DNA of 64,000 bases from contig NZ_JACIET010000002.1 in assembly GCF_014197015.1 (NCBI RefSeq), positions 434,001-498,000 of the forward strand. The letters are read 5' to 3'. The notes beneath the pieces were generated by a model. It searched no databases. It had not been told where the DNA came from and saw only the letters and a program-made list of their open reading frames with translations. The DNA comes from Niveibacterium umoris (lineage in GTDB: Bacteria; Pseudomonadota; Gammaproteobacteria; Burkholderiales; Rhodocyclaceae). This document shows, piece after piece, positions 33,525 to 43,459 of this stretch (position 1 is the stretch's first letter; each line of letters opens with the position of its first letter). The translations under genes and the position numbers were made by a program.

Positions 33525-34463
33525 TCACGCGCGGGTGTGCCGGCGCACGGCCCACACGGCGGCCGCCACACCGGCAAGCATCAGCGCGAGGCCAGCGAAA
33601 GCGGACGCCGCTGGCCACTCCCCGCGCCACAGGAAGGCGTAGGTGAAGGCGGCCAGGGTTTCGAACACGATCAGTTGCCCCGCCAAAGCAGCGGGCAGCA
33701 CCCGGCTCGCTCGGTTCCACAACAAGGTGCCGAGCCAGGACGCGCACAGCCCCATCGCAAACATCAGGCCGAGGTAGGCAAACGGGCGCGGCCCGAGCGG
33801 CAAGGCGAATCCGCTTGGCGGCGCCACGAGCAGCACGCCGACAAGGCCGGCCAAGGCGAGCGGCAGCGTCGCGAGCCCCTGCGCGGTGGCCCAGGTGCCC
33901 GAACCGAGTCGTGTGTTGCGCTTCAACCAATGTGCGTTGCGCAGCGGGTACCAGGTCCAGCACACCAGCGCCGCCAGCGCGAAGGCAAGGCCCAGGCCGT
34001 AGTCGCGACCCGCGCCGGGCGCGAGGCGCGCGAGCTCCTGACGATTGACCAGCGCGATGCCGGCGGCGATCAACGCCAGCGGCGGCAGCAGGCGAGACCA
34101 CGGCAAGGTAGCGTCACGCGCATTACCCAGCAGCGCGATGACGACCGGCAGTGTGCCGATGATCAGGGTCGGCAGCGGCGCATCGGCCAGCTGGATCGCG
34201 CTGGCGAGGCAGAGGTAGTAGAGGATGTTGCCGCTCAGCGCGAGCTCGAAGGCCATGCGCCAGTCGGCACGGGTGAGGCTCGCAAGCCGCGCGCGGTCGC
34301 GCCAGGCGAGCGGCAAGGCGATGGCACCGAAGGCGAGGTAACGCCCGAAGGCGAGCATCGTCGGCGGGTAGTCCGGCAGCATGCGCGGCGCGACGAAGAC
34401 CAGCCCCCAGAAGAGTCCGGCGCCCAGCGCGCAGAGCACGCCCTCGACCAGGCCCTGCTTCAC
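33525..34463 (-). CDS. EamA/DMT-superfamily transporter
   Basis: A 312-residue inner-membrane protein with ten hydrophobic segments in two EamA repeats (GAGLFWGLVFVAPRML in repeat 1; LALAALVCWTWYPLRN in repeat 2). The start is inferred as GTG 34463, which overlaps the VanZ stop as GTGA; this makes coupling the likely initiation mode because no separate Shine-Dalgarno is evident. The family exports amino acids, metabolites or drugs; the substrate here is unknown. It is the third gene of iaaA-vanZ-eamA. Confidence 0.88.
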   Translation of the reverse strand: MKQGLVEGVLCALGAGLFWGLVFVAPRMLPDYPPTMLAFGRYLAFGAIALPLAWRDRARLASLTRADWRMAFELALSGNILYYLCLASAIQLADAPLPTLIIGTLPVVIALLGNARDATLPWSRLLPPLALIAAGIALVNRQELARLAPGAGRDYGLGLAFALAALVCWTWYPLRNAHWLKRNTRLGSGTWATAQGLATLPLALAGLVGVLLVAPPSGFALPLGPRPFAYLGLMFAMGLCASWLGTLLWNRASRVLPAALAGQLIVFETLAAFTYAFLWRGEWPAASAFAGLALMLAGVAAAVWAVRRHTRA

Positions 34464-34867
34464 CGCCGCGACCACGCCACGACACGCGCGACAAAACGCG
34501 CCAGCAGAGGCAGGCCGCTCGGCACCCGCGGCGGCGACAGCGCAACGCCCAACAGCGCGCCGCAGGTGTTGGCCAGCATGTCGAGCGGATCGTAGGTGCG
34601 ATAACCGCTGAGACCCTGCAGGATCTCCATCAGCACCCCCATCGCGGCGAGAATCACCACCAGCCGCAACCGGCCGGACGCACCGGGGATCAGGCGCGCG
34701 AACCAGCCGCCGAGCGTGCCGTAGGCGATCAGGTGGCCGCTCCAGTTGCCGCGGTCGCCGGGTATTTCGGGCGCCTTGGGCGCCAGCGACATCACGATCA
34801 CCGCCAGCACCAGCGCCCAGCCGATGCCCCACCACAGGCGCGGGTAGTCGGGCTGCTCGCCGCTCAT
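34460..34867 (-). CDS. VanZ-like membrane protein
   Basis: A 135-residue protein with four hydrophobic helices. Seen: the VanZ-like pattern SLAPKAPEIP, DRGNWSGHLIAYGTLGGWFA and the acidic MEILQGLSGYRTYDPLDMLANTCGALLG, which is conserved across VanZ-like proteins. VanZ gives low-level teicoplanin resistance in enterococci; the role of the proteobacterial relatives is not known. Its start overlaps the iaaA stop (ATGA), and its stop overlaps the EamA start. Confidence 0.88.
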   Translation of the reverse strand: MSGEQPDYPRLWWGIGWALVLAVIVMSLAPKAPEIPGDRGNWSGHLIAYGTLGGWFARLIPGASGRLRLVVILAAMGVLMEILQGLSGYRTYDPLDMLANTCGALLGVALSPPRVPSGLPLLARFVARVVAWSRR

Positions 34868-35805
34868 GCCCGCGCCTCCTCGTGGTAAATCGCCACCTGC
34901 GGCGGCGCATCATCAACAGCCCAGGCGCGGTACATGCCTTCACAGTTGAACGGCGTGACGATGGTGCCGTTGCGGTCGACCGCGATGATGCCGCCGGTGC
35001 CGGCGAGCGCCCCCAGTTCCTGCATCACCACGGCTTCTGCCGCATCGGCCAGCGACTGGCCGGCAAGGCGCATGCGCGCCGAGATCTCATGCGCCAGCGC
35101 GCCGCGCACGAAGGATTCGCCATGCCCGGTGGCCGACACTGCCACCGTCTCGTCAGCCCAGGTGCCGGCACCGATCACCGGGGTGTCGCCGATACGGCCC
35201 GCCATCTTCGCGGTGCGACCGCCGGTCGACGTCGCGGCGGCAAGGCGGCCCTGTGCGTCCCGCGCCACCGCGCCGACGGTGCCGTGCTTGACCTGCTCCG
35301 AGGCCTGCGACGCGTCGCCGCCGGCCGCGATGCGCGCCAGTTCCTGCTGCAGCGCGGCCCAGCGCTTGTCGGTGTGGAAATACGCGGCGTCTTCGAGCGG
35401 CAGTCCGCAGGCCTCGGCAAAGCGCTCTGCGGCTTCGAAGCCGAGCGTCACATGCGGCGTGCGGCGCATCACTTCGCGCGCGGCGCAGACCGGGTTGCGC
35501 ACCCGCCGCAGGCCGGTCACCGTGCCGGCGGCGCGGGTCGCGCCGTCCATGGCCGCGGCTTCAAGTTCGACAAAACCGGCGTCGTTGAATACCGCGCCGC
35601 GCCCGGCGTTGAAGCAGGGGTCGTCTTCGAGCGCCATCACCGCCGCCTGCACCGCGTCGAGTGCGGCGCCGCCGGCGCGCAAGACCGCACGGCCTTGCTC
35701 GAGCGCATGCGCGAGGCCGGCGCGGATGCGCGCCTCTTCTTCCGGCTGGATCTCGCTGCGCAGGATCGTGCCGGCGCCGCCGTGAATGGCGATGGAAAAG
35801 CTCAT
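34864..35805 (-). CDS. iaaA: isoaspartyl peptidase / plant-type L-asparaginase
   Basis: A 313-residue Ntn hydrolase that self-cleaves before a Thr nucleophile and hydrolyses isoaspartyl dipeptides and asparagine. Seen: the IAIHGGAG N-terminus, FNAGRGAVFNDAG, the cleavage site KHG|TVGAVA (T176), the STGGRTAKMAGRIGDTPVIGAG block and the closing TPFNCEGMYRA. Length is normal. It is the first gene of a three-gene coupled operon with VanZ-like and EamA proteins. The EamA carrier could move amino acids released here, which is an inference from linkage. Confidence 0.95.
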   Translation of the reverse strand: MSFSIAIHGGAGTILRSEIQPEEEARIRAGLAHALEQGRAVLRAGGAALDAVQAAVMALEDDPCFNAGRGAVFNDAGFVELEAAAMDGATRAAGTVTGLRRVRNPVCAAREVMRRTPHVTLGFEAAERFAEACGLPLEDAAYFHTDKRWAALQQELARIAAGGDASQASEQVKHGTVGAVARDAQGRLAAATSTGGRTAKMAGRIGDTPVIGAGTWADETVAVSATGHGESFVRGALAHEISARMRLAGQSLADAAEAVVMQELGALAGTGGIIAVDRNGTIVTPFNCEGMYRAWAVDDAPPQVAIYHEEARA

Positions 35806-35968
35806 GTCATGCCTGCAATCGGTTTCGGATCGGCGATTGTAGAGGTGCGGCGTTGCCGCGCCGGGTCCGCGTCTTACATCCGCTTGCATCTGCACCCGGG
35901 TGAGGCGCAGTTCGCGCCGGGCCGTCCACTACAGTGGCGGCTATCCTCGAACTACCGGTCACGTCACC

Positions 35969-36538
35969 ATGCTGCGCACGCTCACAACCACCCTGCTCGC
36001 CTGTGCACTCGCCACCGGCTGCGCGAACCAGTGCGGCCCCGATCAGGGTCGCGGCGGGCCGCCCTCGGGCGACACACGCCCGCAACGCGGGGGACCCGGC
36101 GGACCGGGCGGCATGGCGGGCGGGCCTGGCGGGATGAACCGTCCGCAGGACACGCTGGCGCTGCAACTGGATCTGCTGCACGAGGCGCTGCGGCTCGATC
36201 GCCGCCAGGAGCCCTACTGGCTCGCCTACACCGACCGCCTGCAGGCGCTGATGAGCGACATGCAGCGTCCGCACGCCGAGTCGGCGCAGGCCGACGCGCT
36301 GCATCGCATCGACGATCGCATCGCGCCGCTGCGCAATCGCCTCGCGGCGCTCGATCAGCTCAGCGATGCCGCCGCTCGGCTGTATCGCGAGCTCGATGCA
36401 CGCCAGCGTGGCGTTGCCGACGAGATGCTTCCAGCCACTGTGCCCTTGCTGGCCGACAGCATCGAACAAGGTGGCCCGCACGGCGGCATGGACGGCAATG
36501 GTCAAGCAGGGCAACAGGGGCAACACCGCCGCCGTTGA
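35969..36538 (+). CDS. small periplasmic lipoprotein, Spy/CpxP-like helical
   Basis: A 189-residue protein from ATG 35969 with lipobox ATGC. A Gly/Pro-rich spacer (PGGPGGMAGGPGGMN, about 48-62) precedes a helical region (about 65-165). The region has amphipathic repeats such as LHEALRLDRRQEPYWLAYTDRLQALM and LRNRLAALDQLSDAAARLYREL. This resembles LTXXQ/Spy-type periplasmic chaperone helices but lacks a clear LTxxQ motif. A Gly/Gln-rich tail ends in Arg residues. Function uncertain. Confidence 0.6.
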   Translation: MLRTLTTTLLACALATGCANQCGPDQGRGGPPSGDTRPQRGGPGGPGGMAGGPGGMNRPQDTLALQLDLLHEALRLDRRQEPYWLAYTDRLQALMSDMQRPHAESAQADALHRIDDRIAPLRNRLAALDQLSDAAARLYRELDARQRGVADEMLPATVPLLADSIEQGGPHGGMDGNGQAGQQGQHRRR

Positions 36539-36553
36539 AGCGCCGCCAAACAC

Positions 36554-36871
36554 TCAGTGCAGCAGGTGCGGCCCGGTGTAGAGACTGACCACTTCCGCAC
36601 CCACCAGCGTGACTTCACCGTTGCGACGATTGTTGCCGGTGTCGGAAAACTCGAAGCGATAGGTGCGCTGCAGGCGCAGCTGGCCGTCGTCGTTGCGGGC
36701 GAGGCGGATCTTCGCGATCGCGACGGTCTCGTCGAGCAGCTGCACGCCTTCGTGTTCGCAGGTCTTGCGTGCGGCGACGATGCCGGCATCGCGCGCGCGC
36801 AGGCTGTCGAGCCACAGCCACACCGCCCCGGCCAGCAACAGCAGGGCGCCCAATTCCCACGCGTCGATCAT
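36554..36871 (-). CDS. DUF3301-domain membrane protein
   Basis: A 105-residue protein with one N-terminal membrane helix (LGALLLLAGAVWLWLDSL) and the conserved RARDAGIVAARKTCEHEGVQLLDETVAI of DUF3301. RTYRFEFSDTGNNRRNGEV follows. The family is widespread in beta- and gammaproteobacteria with unknown function. Its start overlaps the stop of the S4-domain gene by four bases. Confidence 0.88.
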   Translation of the reverse strand: MIDAWELGALLLLAGAVWLWLDSLRARDAGIVAARKTCEHEGVQLLDETVAIAKIRLARNDDGQLRLQRTYRFEFSDTGNNRRNGEVTLVGAEVVSLYTGPHLLH

Positions 36872-37086
36872 GTCGCCTTCACCCGGATCGTTTCGCCGCC
36901 GAGGCGCACCACCTCGCCGCCGGTGAGCTTGCGCGTCTTGCGCGTTTCGAGTTTGCCGTCGACGGTGACCAGACCTTCCGCGATCAGGGTCTTGGCATGA
37001 CCGCCGGAGTCGGCGAGCGCGAGCAGCTTGAGCAGGTCGCACAAGGCGACATGCGGGCGAGTGAGCGGGAAGGTATGTTCGGCCAT
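36868..37086 (-). CDS. S4-domain RNA-binding protein, YbcJ-like
   Basis: A 72-residue protein made up of a single S4 fold: CDLLKLLALADSGGHAKTLIAEGLVTVDGKLETRKTRKLTGGEVV (described in parts) with the conserved G-x-A-K and V-x-G-x-x-x-x-R-x-x-K pattern. Relatives such as YbcJ bind RNA, probably in ribosome-related roles. Coupled to the DUF3301 gene by an ATGA overlap. The start ATG 37086 begins the compact domain directly. Confidence 0.88.
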   Translation of the reverse strand: MAEHTFPLTRPHVALCDLLKLLALADSGGHAKTLIAEGLVTVDGKLETRKTRKLTGGEVVRLGGETIRVKAT

Positions 37087-37171
37087 GATCGTGCGGGCGT
37101 AGCGGGAAGGCGCCAAGCTTACCGCGTCCGCTCGCTTATCATCGCGGCTCTGCCCCGACCCCCCGCCGAAG

Positions 37172-38416
37172 ATGCATTGCCCCCGCGTCGCCAGCCTGCT
37201 CCTGCCCATCGCGCCTCTGCTGCTCGCCGCCTGTGTCAGCGCGCCGCCCGGCCCGGTGGCGGCACCCCCGGCGACCGATCGGCCGCCAGCGGTGGAAGGC
37301 AGCACCGCATCGCCGCCACAGGCGCCGCAGGGCGAGGCAGCACGCGTGCCGACGACGCCCTTGCCGCCAGTTCCCGCGGTGCCGCCACGCCCGGCGTATC
37401 CGAGCGAGCGCGAAGGCGTCGCCACACTGCTGCGTCTGATCCCGCCCTCGGCGCAGGATCGCCAGGGCTGGGCCGAGGACATCTTCCGTGCCTTCGCCGC
37501 CTTGCAGCTGCCGCCCACGCGCGAGCACTTCTGCGCCGCGATCTCGGTGATCGAGCAGGAATCGAGCTTCGTCGCCGACCCACCGGTGCCGGGGCTGGGC
37601 CGCATCGTGCGCAGCGAGCTGTACAAGAAGGCGGCGGGGTATCTGGTGCCGACGGTGGTGGTCGACCTCGCCCTGCTCAAACGCTCGCGCAACGGTCTTA
37701 CCTATGGCCAGCGCATCGACGCACTGCGCACCGAGCGCGAAATGAACGCCTTGTTCAACGAGATGGTCGCGGAACTACCGGAATTCGCGAAGGCGCTGGG
37801 CAACAAGAATCCGATCCGCACCGGCGGGCCGATGCAGGTGTCGGTGGCCTTCGCCGAAGAGCACCTGAGCACGCATACCTTCCCGTATCCGCGTCACGGC
37901 GCGGTGCGCGACGAGGTGTTCACCCGCCGCGGCGGGGTCTACTTCGGCATCGCGATCCTGCTCGATTACCCAGCGAACTACCCCTCGATGCTGTACCGCT
38001 TCGCGGATTTCAACGCTGGCCGTTATGCCGCGCGCGATGCGGCCTTCCAGGCGGCGGTGGCGCGCCTGAGCGGACGCCAGCTCGCGCTCGACGGCGACCT
38101 GCTGCGCTACGAAGACGGCAAGCCGCTGAAGGCGGAGAGCAATACCGAAGCCGCGCTGCGCAGCATCGCGCCAAGGCTGGGCCTGAGCGCCGCCGACATC
38201 CGCCGCGATCTGCTGCTGGAAAAACAGTACGCCTTCGCGCAGTCGCCGACCTGGTCGCGGGTCATGACGCTGGCCGACCGCGCCGCCGGGCGCGCAGTGC
38301 CGCGCGAACAGATGCCGCAGATCCGCCTCGAAAGCCCGAAGATCACCCGCAAGCTCACCACCGAATGGTTCGCGCATCGGGTGGATGGGCGCTGGCAGCG
38401 CTGCATGGCGCGCTGA
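37172..38416 (+). CDS. DUF1615-domain lipoprotein
   Basis: A 414-residue protein with lipobox LLAAC and a long Pro/Ala linker (about 22-75). The DUF1615 domain spans about 80-410: RQGWAEDIFRAFAALQ, SVIEQESSF, GGPMQVSVAFAEEH, GIAILLDYPANYPSMLYRFADFNAGRYAARDAAF (in parts). The Glu in IEQESSF and the GGPMQV motif resemble lysozyme/transglycosylase folds, which suggests a peptidoglycan-related function that is unproven. It shares a bidirectional terminator with the convergent CBM41 gene. Confidence 0.88.
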   Translation: MHCPRVASLLLPIAPLLLAACVSAPPGPVAAPPATDRPPAVEGSTASPPQAPQGEAARVPTTPLPPVPAVPPRPAYPSEREGVATLLRLIPPSAQDRQGWAEDIFRAFAALQLPPTREHFCAAISVIEQESSFVADPPVPGLGRIVRSELYKKAAGYLVPTVVVDLALLKRSRNGLTYGQRIDALRTEREMNALFNEMVAELPEFAKALGNKNPIRTGGPMQVSVAFAEEHLSTHTFPYPRHGAVRDEVFTRRGGVYFGIAILLDYPANYPSMLYRFADFNAGRYAARDAAFQAAVARLSGRQLALDGDLLRYEDGKPLKAESNTEAALRSIAPRLGLSAADIRRDLLLEKQYAFAQSPTWSRVMTLADRAAGRAVPREQMPQIRLESPKITRKLTTEWFAHRVDGRWQRCMAR

Positions 38417-38420
38417 AACG

Positions 38421-38450
38421 AAAAAGCCCGCTGTGGAGGCAGCGGGCTTT
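38421..38450. terminator. bidirectional intrinsic terminator
   Basis: A stem of eleven bases (AAAGCCCGCTG with CAGCGGGCTTT) has T runs on both strands. It serves the convergent DUF1615 and CBM41 genes. Confidence 0.88.
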
Positions 38451-38470
38451 CGCGCGGCGAGAAAGGCGAA

Positions 38471-38908
38471 TCAGTTCTTCGGCTTGGTCGCGTGGATCTT
38501 GCATTCGCCCTGGCGCAGCCAGACTTCCTGACCCTTCTGGGCGAGCGAGCTGGCGAGCTCGAGCTTCTGATCGTTGGGGCAGTTCTTGTTGCCCTTGCCG
38601 TCGGTGATGAGGAATTCCATCATCGTCGCGCCTTCGCCCAGCGGCACATCGTAGAACACGCCGAACGCGTCCTTGCGGTTGAAGCGCCAGTTGCCGGGCC
38701 ACTTCGGCGCGCCGGTGCGCGGGCCCTTCCAGGCATAAACGCCCCAGCCCTCGTAGTCCTTGTTGTCGCGCTGGTAGTGCACGCGCAAGGTCCACGGCTG
38801 CAGACCGGTGGGCTTTTCCGGCAGATCAGAGGTGTCCTGCTCTTCAGCGTAAGCGACCGAGGTGCCGAGGAGGGCAACGGCCAGCAGCGAGATCATTGTC
38901 TTTTTCAT
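38471..38908 (-). CDS. secreted stand-alone CBM41 (pullulanase-associated domain) protein
   Basis: A 145-residue protein with a signal peptide cleaved near AYA|EEQ. Almost all of the mature protein is one CBM41/PUD module: TLRVHYQRDNKDYEGWGVYAWKG, then FGVFYDVPLGEGATMMEFLITDGKGN and CPNDQKLEL. Trp and Tyr residues usable for alpha-glucan stacking are in place. CBM41 is normally an N-terminal module of pullulanases. Here no catalytic domain follows: the frame ends after ECKIHATKPKN with a terminator. It probably binds extracellular alpha-glucan as a free module or solute-capture protein. Confidence 0.85.
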   Translation of the reverse strand: MKKTMISLLAVALLGTSVAYAEEQDTSDLPEKPTGLQPWTLRVHYQRDNKDYEGWGVYAWKGPRTGAPKWPGNWRFNRKDAFGVFYDVPLGEGATMMEFLITDGKGNKNCPNDQKLELASSLAQKGQEVWLRQGECKIHATKPKN

Positions 38909-39020
38909 GGTGGTCGGGCTTCGGGTGTGGTGGATCTGACGGTGTAGCGGTGATTGATATTGACAGTGTCGCAGGGATTTGCGCCGCGAACCTGATCGTA
39001 GTTGCCGTTGCCCCTCTCGA

Positions 39021-39608
39021 TCAAGCCCCTGCGCGACGGGCGGCAACGAAAGCCAGCGCATCGGGCAGGAAATCCAGGCAGTCGGCTTCGAATCCGGCGG
39101 GGCAGGCATCGAGTTCCTCGATCGCACCCGCCAGCGGGTTGGGTTGGCGGGCGCGGCGCCGGCTCATGCCGTCGAGGGCAGCAGCCACATGCGCGCGCTC
39201 GCGGTAGGCCGCCAGCCAATCGTGGTCGCACATGTGCGGCAGGACTGCAGCGAAACGGACCGGCAGTTCGTGCGCACGCGCCGACGCCGCGGCGTAGACT
39301 TCCGCAGTGAAGCGCGTCAGCGGCTGCGGATGGAAGCGCGGCCAGTGCCGCGCAAGGAAGTGGTCGTAGAACAGGTCGACGAGAATGCCGGCGTAGCGTC
39401 GGCGCCCGGCGCTGACCCGCGCGCGGCTGGCACGGAAGGCCGGGTGCTGCTCGGCCCAGACGTCGATCGCACGATGCAGGGCAACACCGGCGGCAAGATC
39501 CGGCGGCAGCGTGCCCGGCAGCAGGCCTTTGACGAAATCGCCGGCAATGCCGCCAACACGATCGGCCGCTGCGGGGCCGGCAAGGAAGGCATGTGCGAGA
39601 TAATTCAC
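39021..39608 (-). CDS. acpH: acyl carrier protein phosphodiesterase
   Basis: A 195-residue HD-related metal hydrolase that removes 4'-phosphopantetheine from holo-ACP. Seen: MNYLAHAFLA with the first His, GGIAGDFVKG, LHRAIDVWAEQHPAFRASR and VDLFYDHFLARHW. These are the metal-binding and family-specific motifs of AcpH. Length and start are normal. It appears to be monocistronic. Confidence 0.93.
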   Translation of the reverse strand: MNYLAHAFLAGPAAADRVGGIAGDFVKGLLPGTLPPDLAAGVALHRAIDVWAEQHPAFRASRARVSAGRRRYAGILVDLFYDHFLARHWPRFHPQPLTRFTAEVYAAASARAHELPVRFAAVLPHMCDHDWLAAYRERAHVAAALDGMSRRRARQPNPLAGAIEELDACPAGFEADCLDFLPDALAFVAARRAGA

Positions 39609-39744
39609 GTGAGTCCCATCGGTGGCATCGTGAGCGTGCGCGCAAGGCCGCGATCGGGCAAATTCTGCATAAGCAGGCGTTTGTTGCAGGTCAATGTCGC
39701 TCGCGCATGGCGCCGATAGGGTCGCGGGTTCGCATCAATCATCC

Positions 39745-39754
39745 GGGGGGGGGG
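39745..39754 (+). repeat. homopolymeric G10 tract in a ribosome-binding region
   Basis: Ten consecutive G residues end six bases before the cytochrome b561 start codon and supply its GGGGAAG Shine-Dalgarno. Such tracts are prone to slipped-strand length change. Confidence 0.85.
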
Positions 39755-39760
39755 AAGCGC

Positions 39761-40309
39761 ATGTCACTGGGGAACACGGAACGGCAATTCGGGCCGGTCG
39801 CACGGGCTTTGCACTGGTTGTCGGCCTTGCTGGTGGTCGCCGCCATCGGGCTGATCGAATCGCACGACTTCTTCGAGAAAGGCAGCAGTGCACGTTCGCT
39901 CACCGCGATCCTGCACATGCAGGCCGGCGCACTCGTGCTGGTGCTGACGCTGCCGCGCCTCTTCTGGCGCTTCACCCAAGTGCTGCCATCGATCACGCCG
40001 CCGCCGCCCGCCTGGCAGAACGGCCTCGCGCACGCGATGCACTTCGTTTTCTATGCCCTGCTGCTGGCCCTGCCGCTGAGCGGCATCGCGATGCGCCAGG
40101 CGCATGGCGACGTGGTGACCCTGCTCGGCGTGTCGCTGCCCGCGCTGATCGCGCCGAACGATGATCTGCATGAAACGCTGGAATCGCTGCACGAGCTGAT
40201 GGGCAACGCGATGATCCTGCTGGTGCTGGCGCATGTGGCCGCTGCCGTGGTGCATCACCGCATCCAGCGCGACGACACGCTCACAAGGATGTTGCCGCCG
40301 CGGCGTTAA
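39761..40309 (+). CDS. cytochrome b561
   Basis: A 182-residue diheme membrane cytochrome with four helices. Likely heme ligands are visible: His in ARALHWLSA, His in LTAILHMQAGA, and His residues in the third and fourth helices (HAMHFVFYALLL; LVLAHVAAAVVHHRI). It moves electrons from quinol to an unknown acceptor, as in CybB. The start is ATG 39761; the G10 tract makes up its ribosome-binding site. Confidence 0.92.
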   Translation: MSLGNTERQFGPVARALHWLSALLVVAAIGLIESHDFFEKGSSARSLTAILHMQAGALVLVLTLPRLFWRFTQVLPSITPPPPAWQNGLAHAMHFVFYALLLALPLSGIAMRQAHGDVVTLLGVSLPALIAPNDDLHETLESLHELMGNAMILLVLAHVAAAVVHHRIQRDDTLTRMLPPRR

Positions 40310-40393
40310 TGCGATGATGCGCGTCCAGGCCAAAAGCTTCGGCCCGGATTGTCGTAAATTCGTCTTGTTTCCGCCAACTGCCCCTCACCGCCG

Positions 40394-41974
<1,581 letters not shown>

Positions 41975-42002
41975 AGCAAGCGACCGCGCAGGGCGGCCGA
42001 TT

Positions 42003-43016
42003 TCAGATCGGCAGACGGCTCGCTTCGGCGAAGCTCATCGTCACCTTGCGCATGCCGCTGCGCGGATAGCGCACCAGCAGCACCGCGCGGGTGAGCGGGC
42101 GGATCCGCTCGGCATGTGCGCAGCCAAAGCGGATCTCGCGCACGGCTTCGCTGCTCTGGCCTTCGACCAGCAGGTTCATCGCCGTCAGCCGCATCGTGCG
42201 CTGATGAATCGTCACCAGATCCGCGGACGACTGCAGCACGCCAATCACGACGTCCAGCTCGCGCTCCAGCGCATCGACGCCGGCGCCCGCCGCGGCCAGT
42301 GCGCGGGTGTTCTCTTCCATCCTGGCTTGCAGGCCGTCGGCATCTTCCACATGCTGTACGTCGAAACCGGTGCCATGCCCGTGCAGCATCTGCAGGCGCG
42401 TCTGCAACAGCGCGCGGTCGTCCGACAGCTGTTTGCGTTCACTGCGCAGTGCCTCGATGCGTTCGAGCGCGACCATCGCGAGTTCCTCGAACATGCGGTA
42501 GGCAATCGCCCGCCGCAGCTCATCGGGCTCGCTGGCCACCAGTTGCACCCGCGGGTTGGTGAAGCTGACGCTGGTCTGCACCACATCACGCCGCAGGATC
42601 TCGCCTTCCATCGCCATACCGAGGCCCTTGCGCTCGATCAGCGTGGTCGCCAGTGTGGCGTACGCGACATCGAGCACCGGGTTGTCGTCGAAGAGCCGCT
42701 GCAGGGGCTCGGAGCGACTGAAGGCGGTCGTCAGATCATCGGCGGAAACAAAGAAGGCCGCCAGCTCAGGCGAACTTGCCCAGTGCTCGGGGTGCGCGTC
42801 GCAGGGTTCGGGCAGGCTCCGAACGCCTGTGACGATGTGGCGGATGGTCGCCTCGATGCCGGGCGCAAGTCGTTCATAGTGCCTTGCGCACAACGCAAGG
42901 CGCGGGTCGGTCTGGCGCACCAGGTAGTCGGTCGCCTCGCGCACCAGTTGCGGCGCAACCGCCTCGGCACCGGGTGTCGCCTCTTCGCGCTTTCGCAGCC
43001 AATCGAACAAACCCAT
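42003..43016 (-). CDS. conserved-looking protein of unknown function with coiled-coil region
   Basis: A 337-residue soluble protein from ATG 43016 (MGLFDWLRKRE, an amphipathic start that could attach to a membrane). Residues about 195-265 form predicted coiled coil (MVALERIEALRSERKQLSDDRALLQTRLQML; ARMEENTRALAAAGAGVDALERELDVV in parts). No catalytic motif is seen. It is convergent with the diguanylate cyclase gene (28-base gap). Function unknown. Confidence 0.6.
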   Translation of the reverse strand: MGLFDWLRKREEATPGAEAVAPQLVREATDYLVRQTDPRLALCARHYERLAPGIEATIRHIVTGVRSLPEPCDAHPEHWASSPELAAFFVSADDLTTAFSRSEPLQRLFDDNPVLDVAYATLATTLIERKGLGMAMEGEILRRDVVQTSVSFTNPRVQLVASEPDELRRAIAYRMFEELAMVALERIEALRSERKQLSDDRALLQTRLQMLHGHGTGFDVQHVEDADGLQARMEENTRALAAAGAGVDALERELDVVIGVLQSSADLVTIHQRTMRLTAMNLLVEGQSSEAVREIRFGCAHAERIRPLTRAVLLVRYPRSGMRKVTMSFAEASRLPI

Positions 43017-43264
43017 GTCAGCCCCCGCACCCTTGCATCCAGAGGTGTCCATGTTGATCCACTTCGCGCGGCGCAGCCAGCATCTGGATCAAGCAGGGCA
43101 CGGCACCCGCGCTGGGCGACACGCACGGCCGTGGTGCAGGGCGCAACTCAGAATCGCAATTTTCGCGATTTGATGCAGCGCAAGTTGTAAGCGGGACGCC
43201 TTGCACGCGACAATGGCCAAGGGGAGACCAGACCGGCCATCGTGCCTTCTCCGGCCCATGTGCT

Positions 43265-43363
43265 GATGCTTGGCTTGCCTCCGGGGGGACGCGAGCCAGC
43301 ATCCGGGGCGGAGAACCGAAATGGGGGCCAGGAATTCGGTGCGCCGTATTCGGCGTATTTTTT
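43265..43363 (+). ncRNA. candidate structured leader RNA or small RNA ending in an intrinsic terminator
   Basis: In the 443-base gap 43017-43459, before the TonB-type gene, two plus-strand elements stand out. A stem-loop at 43265-43303 pairs GATGC-T-TGGCT with AGCCA-GCATC. An intrinsic terminator at 43342-43363 has CGCCG-TATT-CGGCG followed by TATTTTTT. The gene upstream is on the other strand, so this terminator can only stop transcription begun inside the gap. That is the layout of a riboswitch/attenuator or an independent sRNA. The GGGACGC-GAGCC string (43286-43297) faintly recalls the GEMM core but the usual AAACC element is missing. Confidence 0.4.
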
Positions 43364-43459
43364 GCTTCTCTCAAATCTGGCGCCGAAGACCGTTCGGCGC
43401 GATGCTGGCCGCGGCGACCCGCTGCGACCAACGGATTCTTGAACTGGGGAGTCGTTCGA

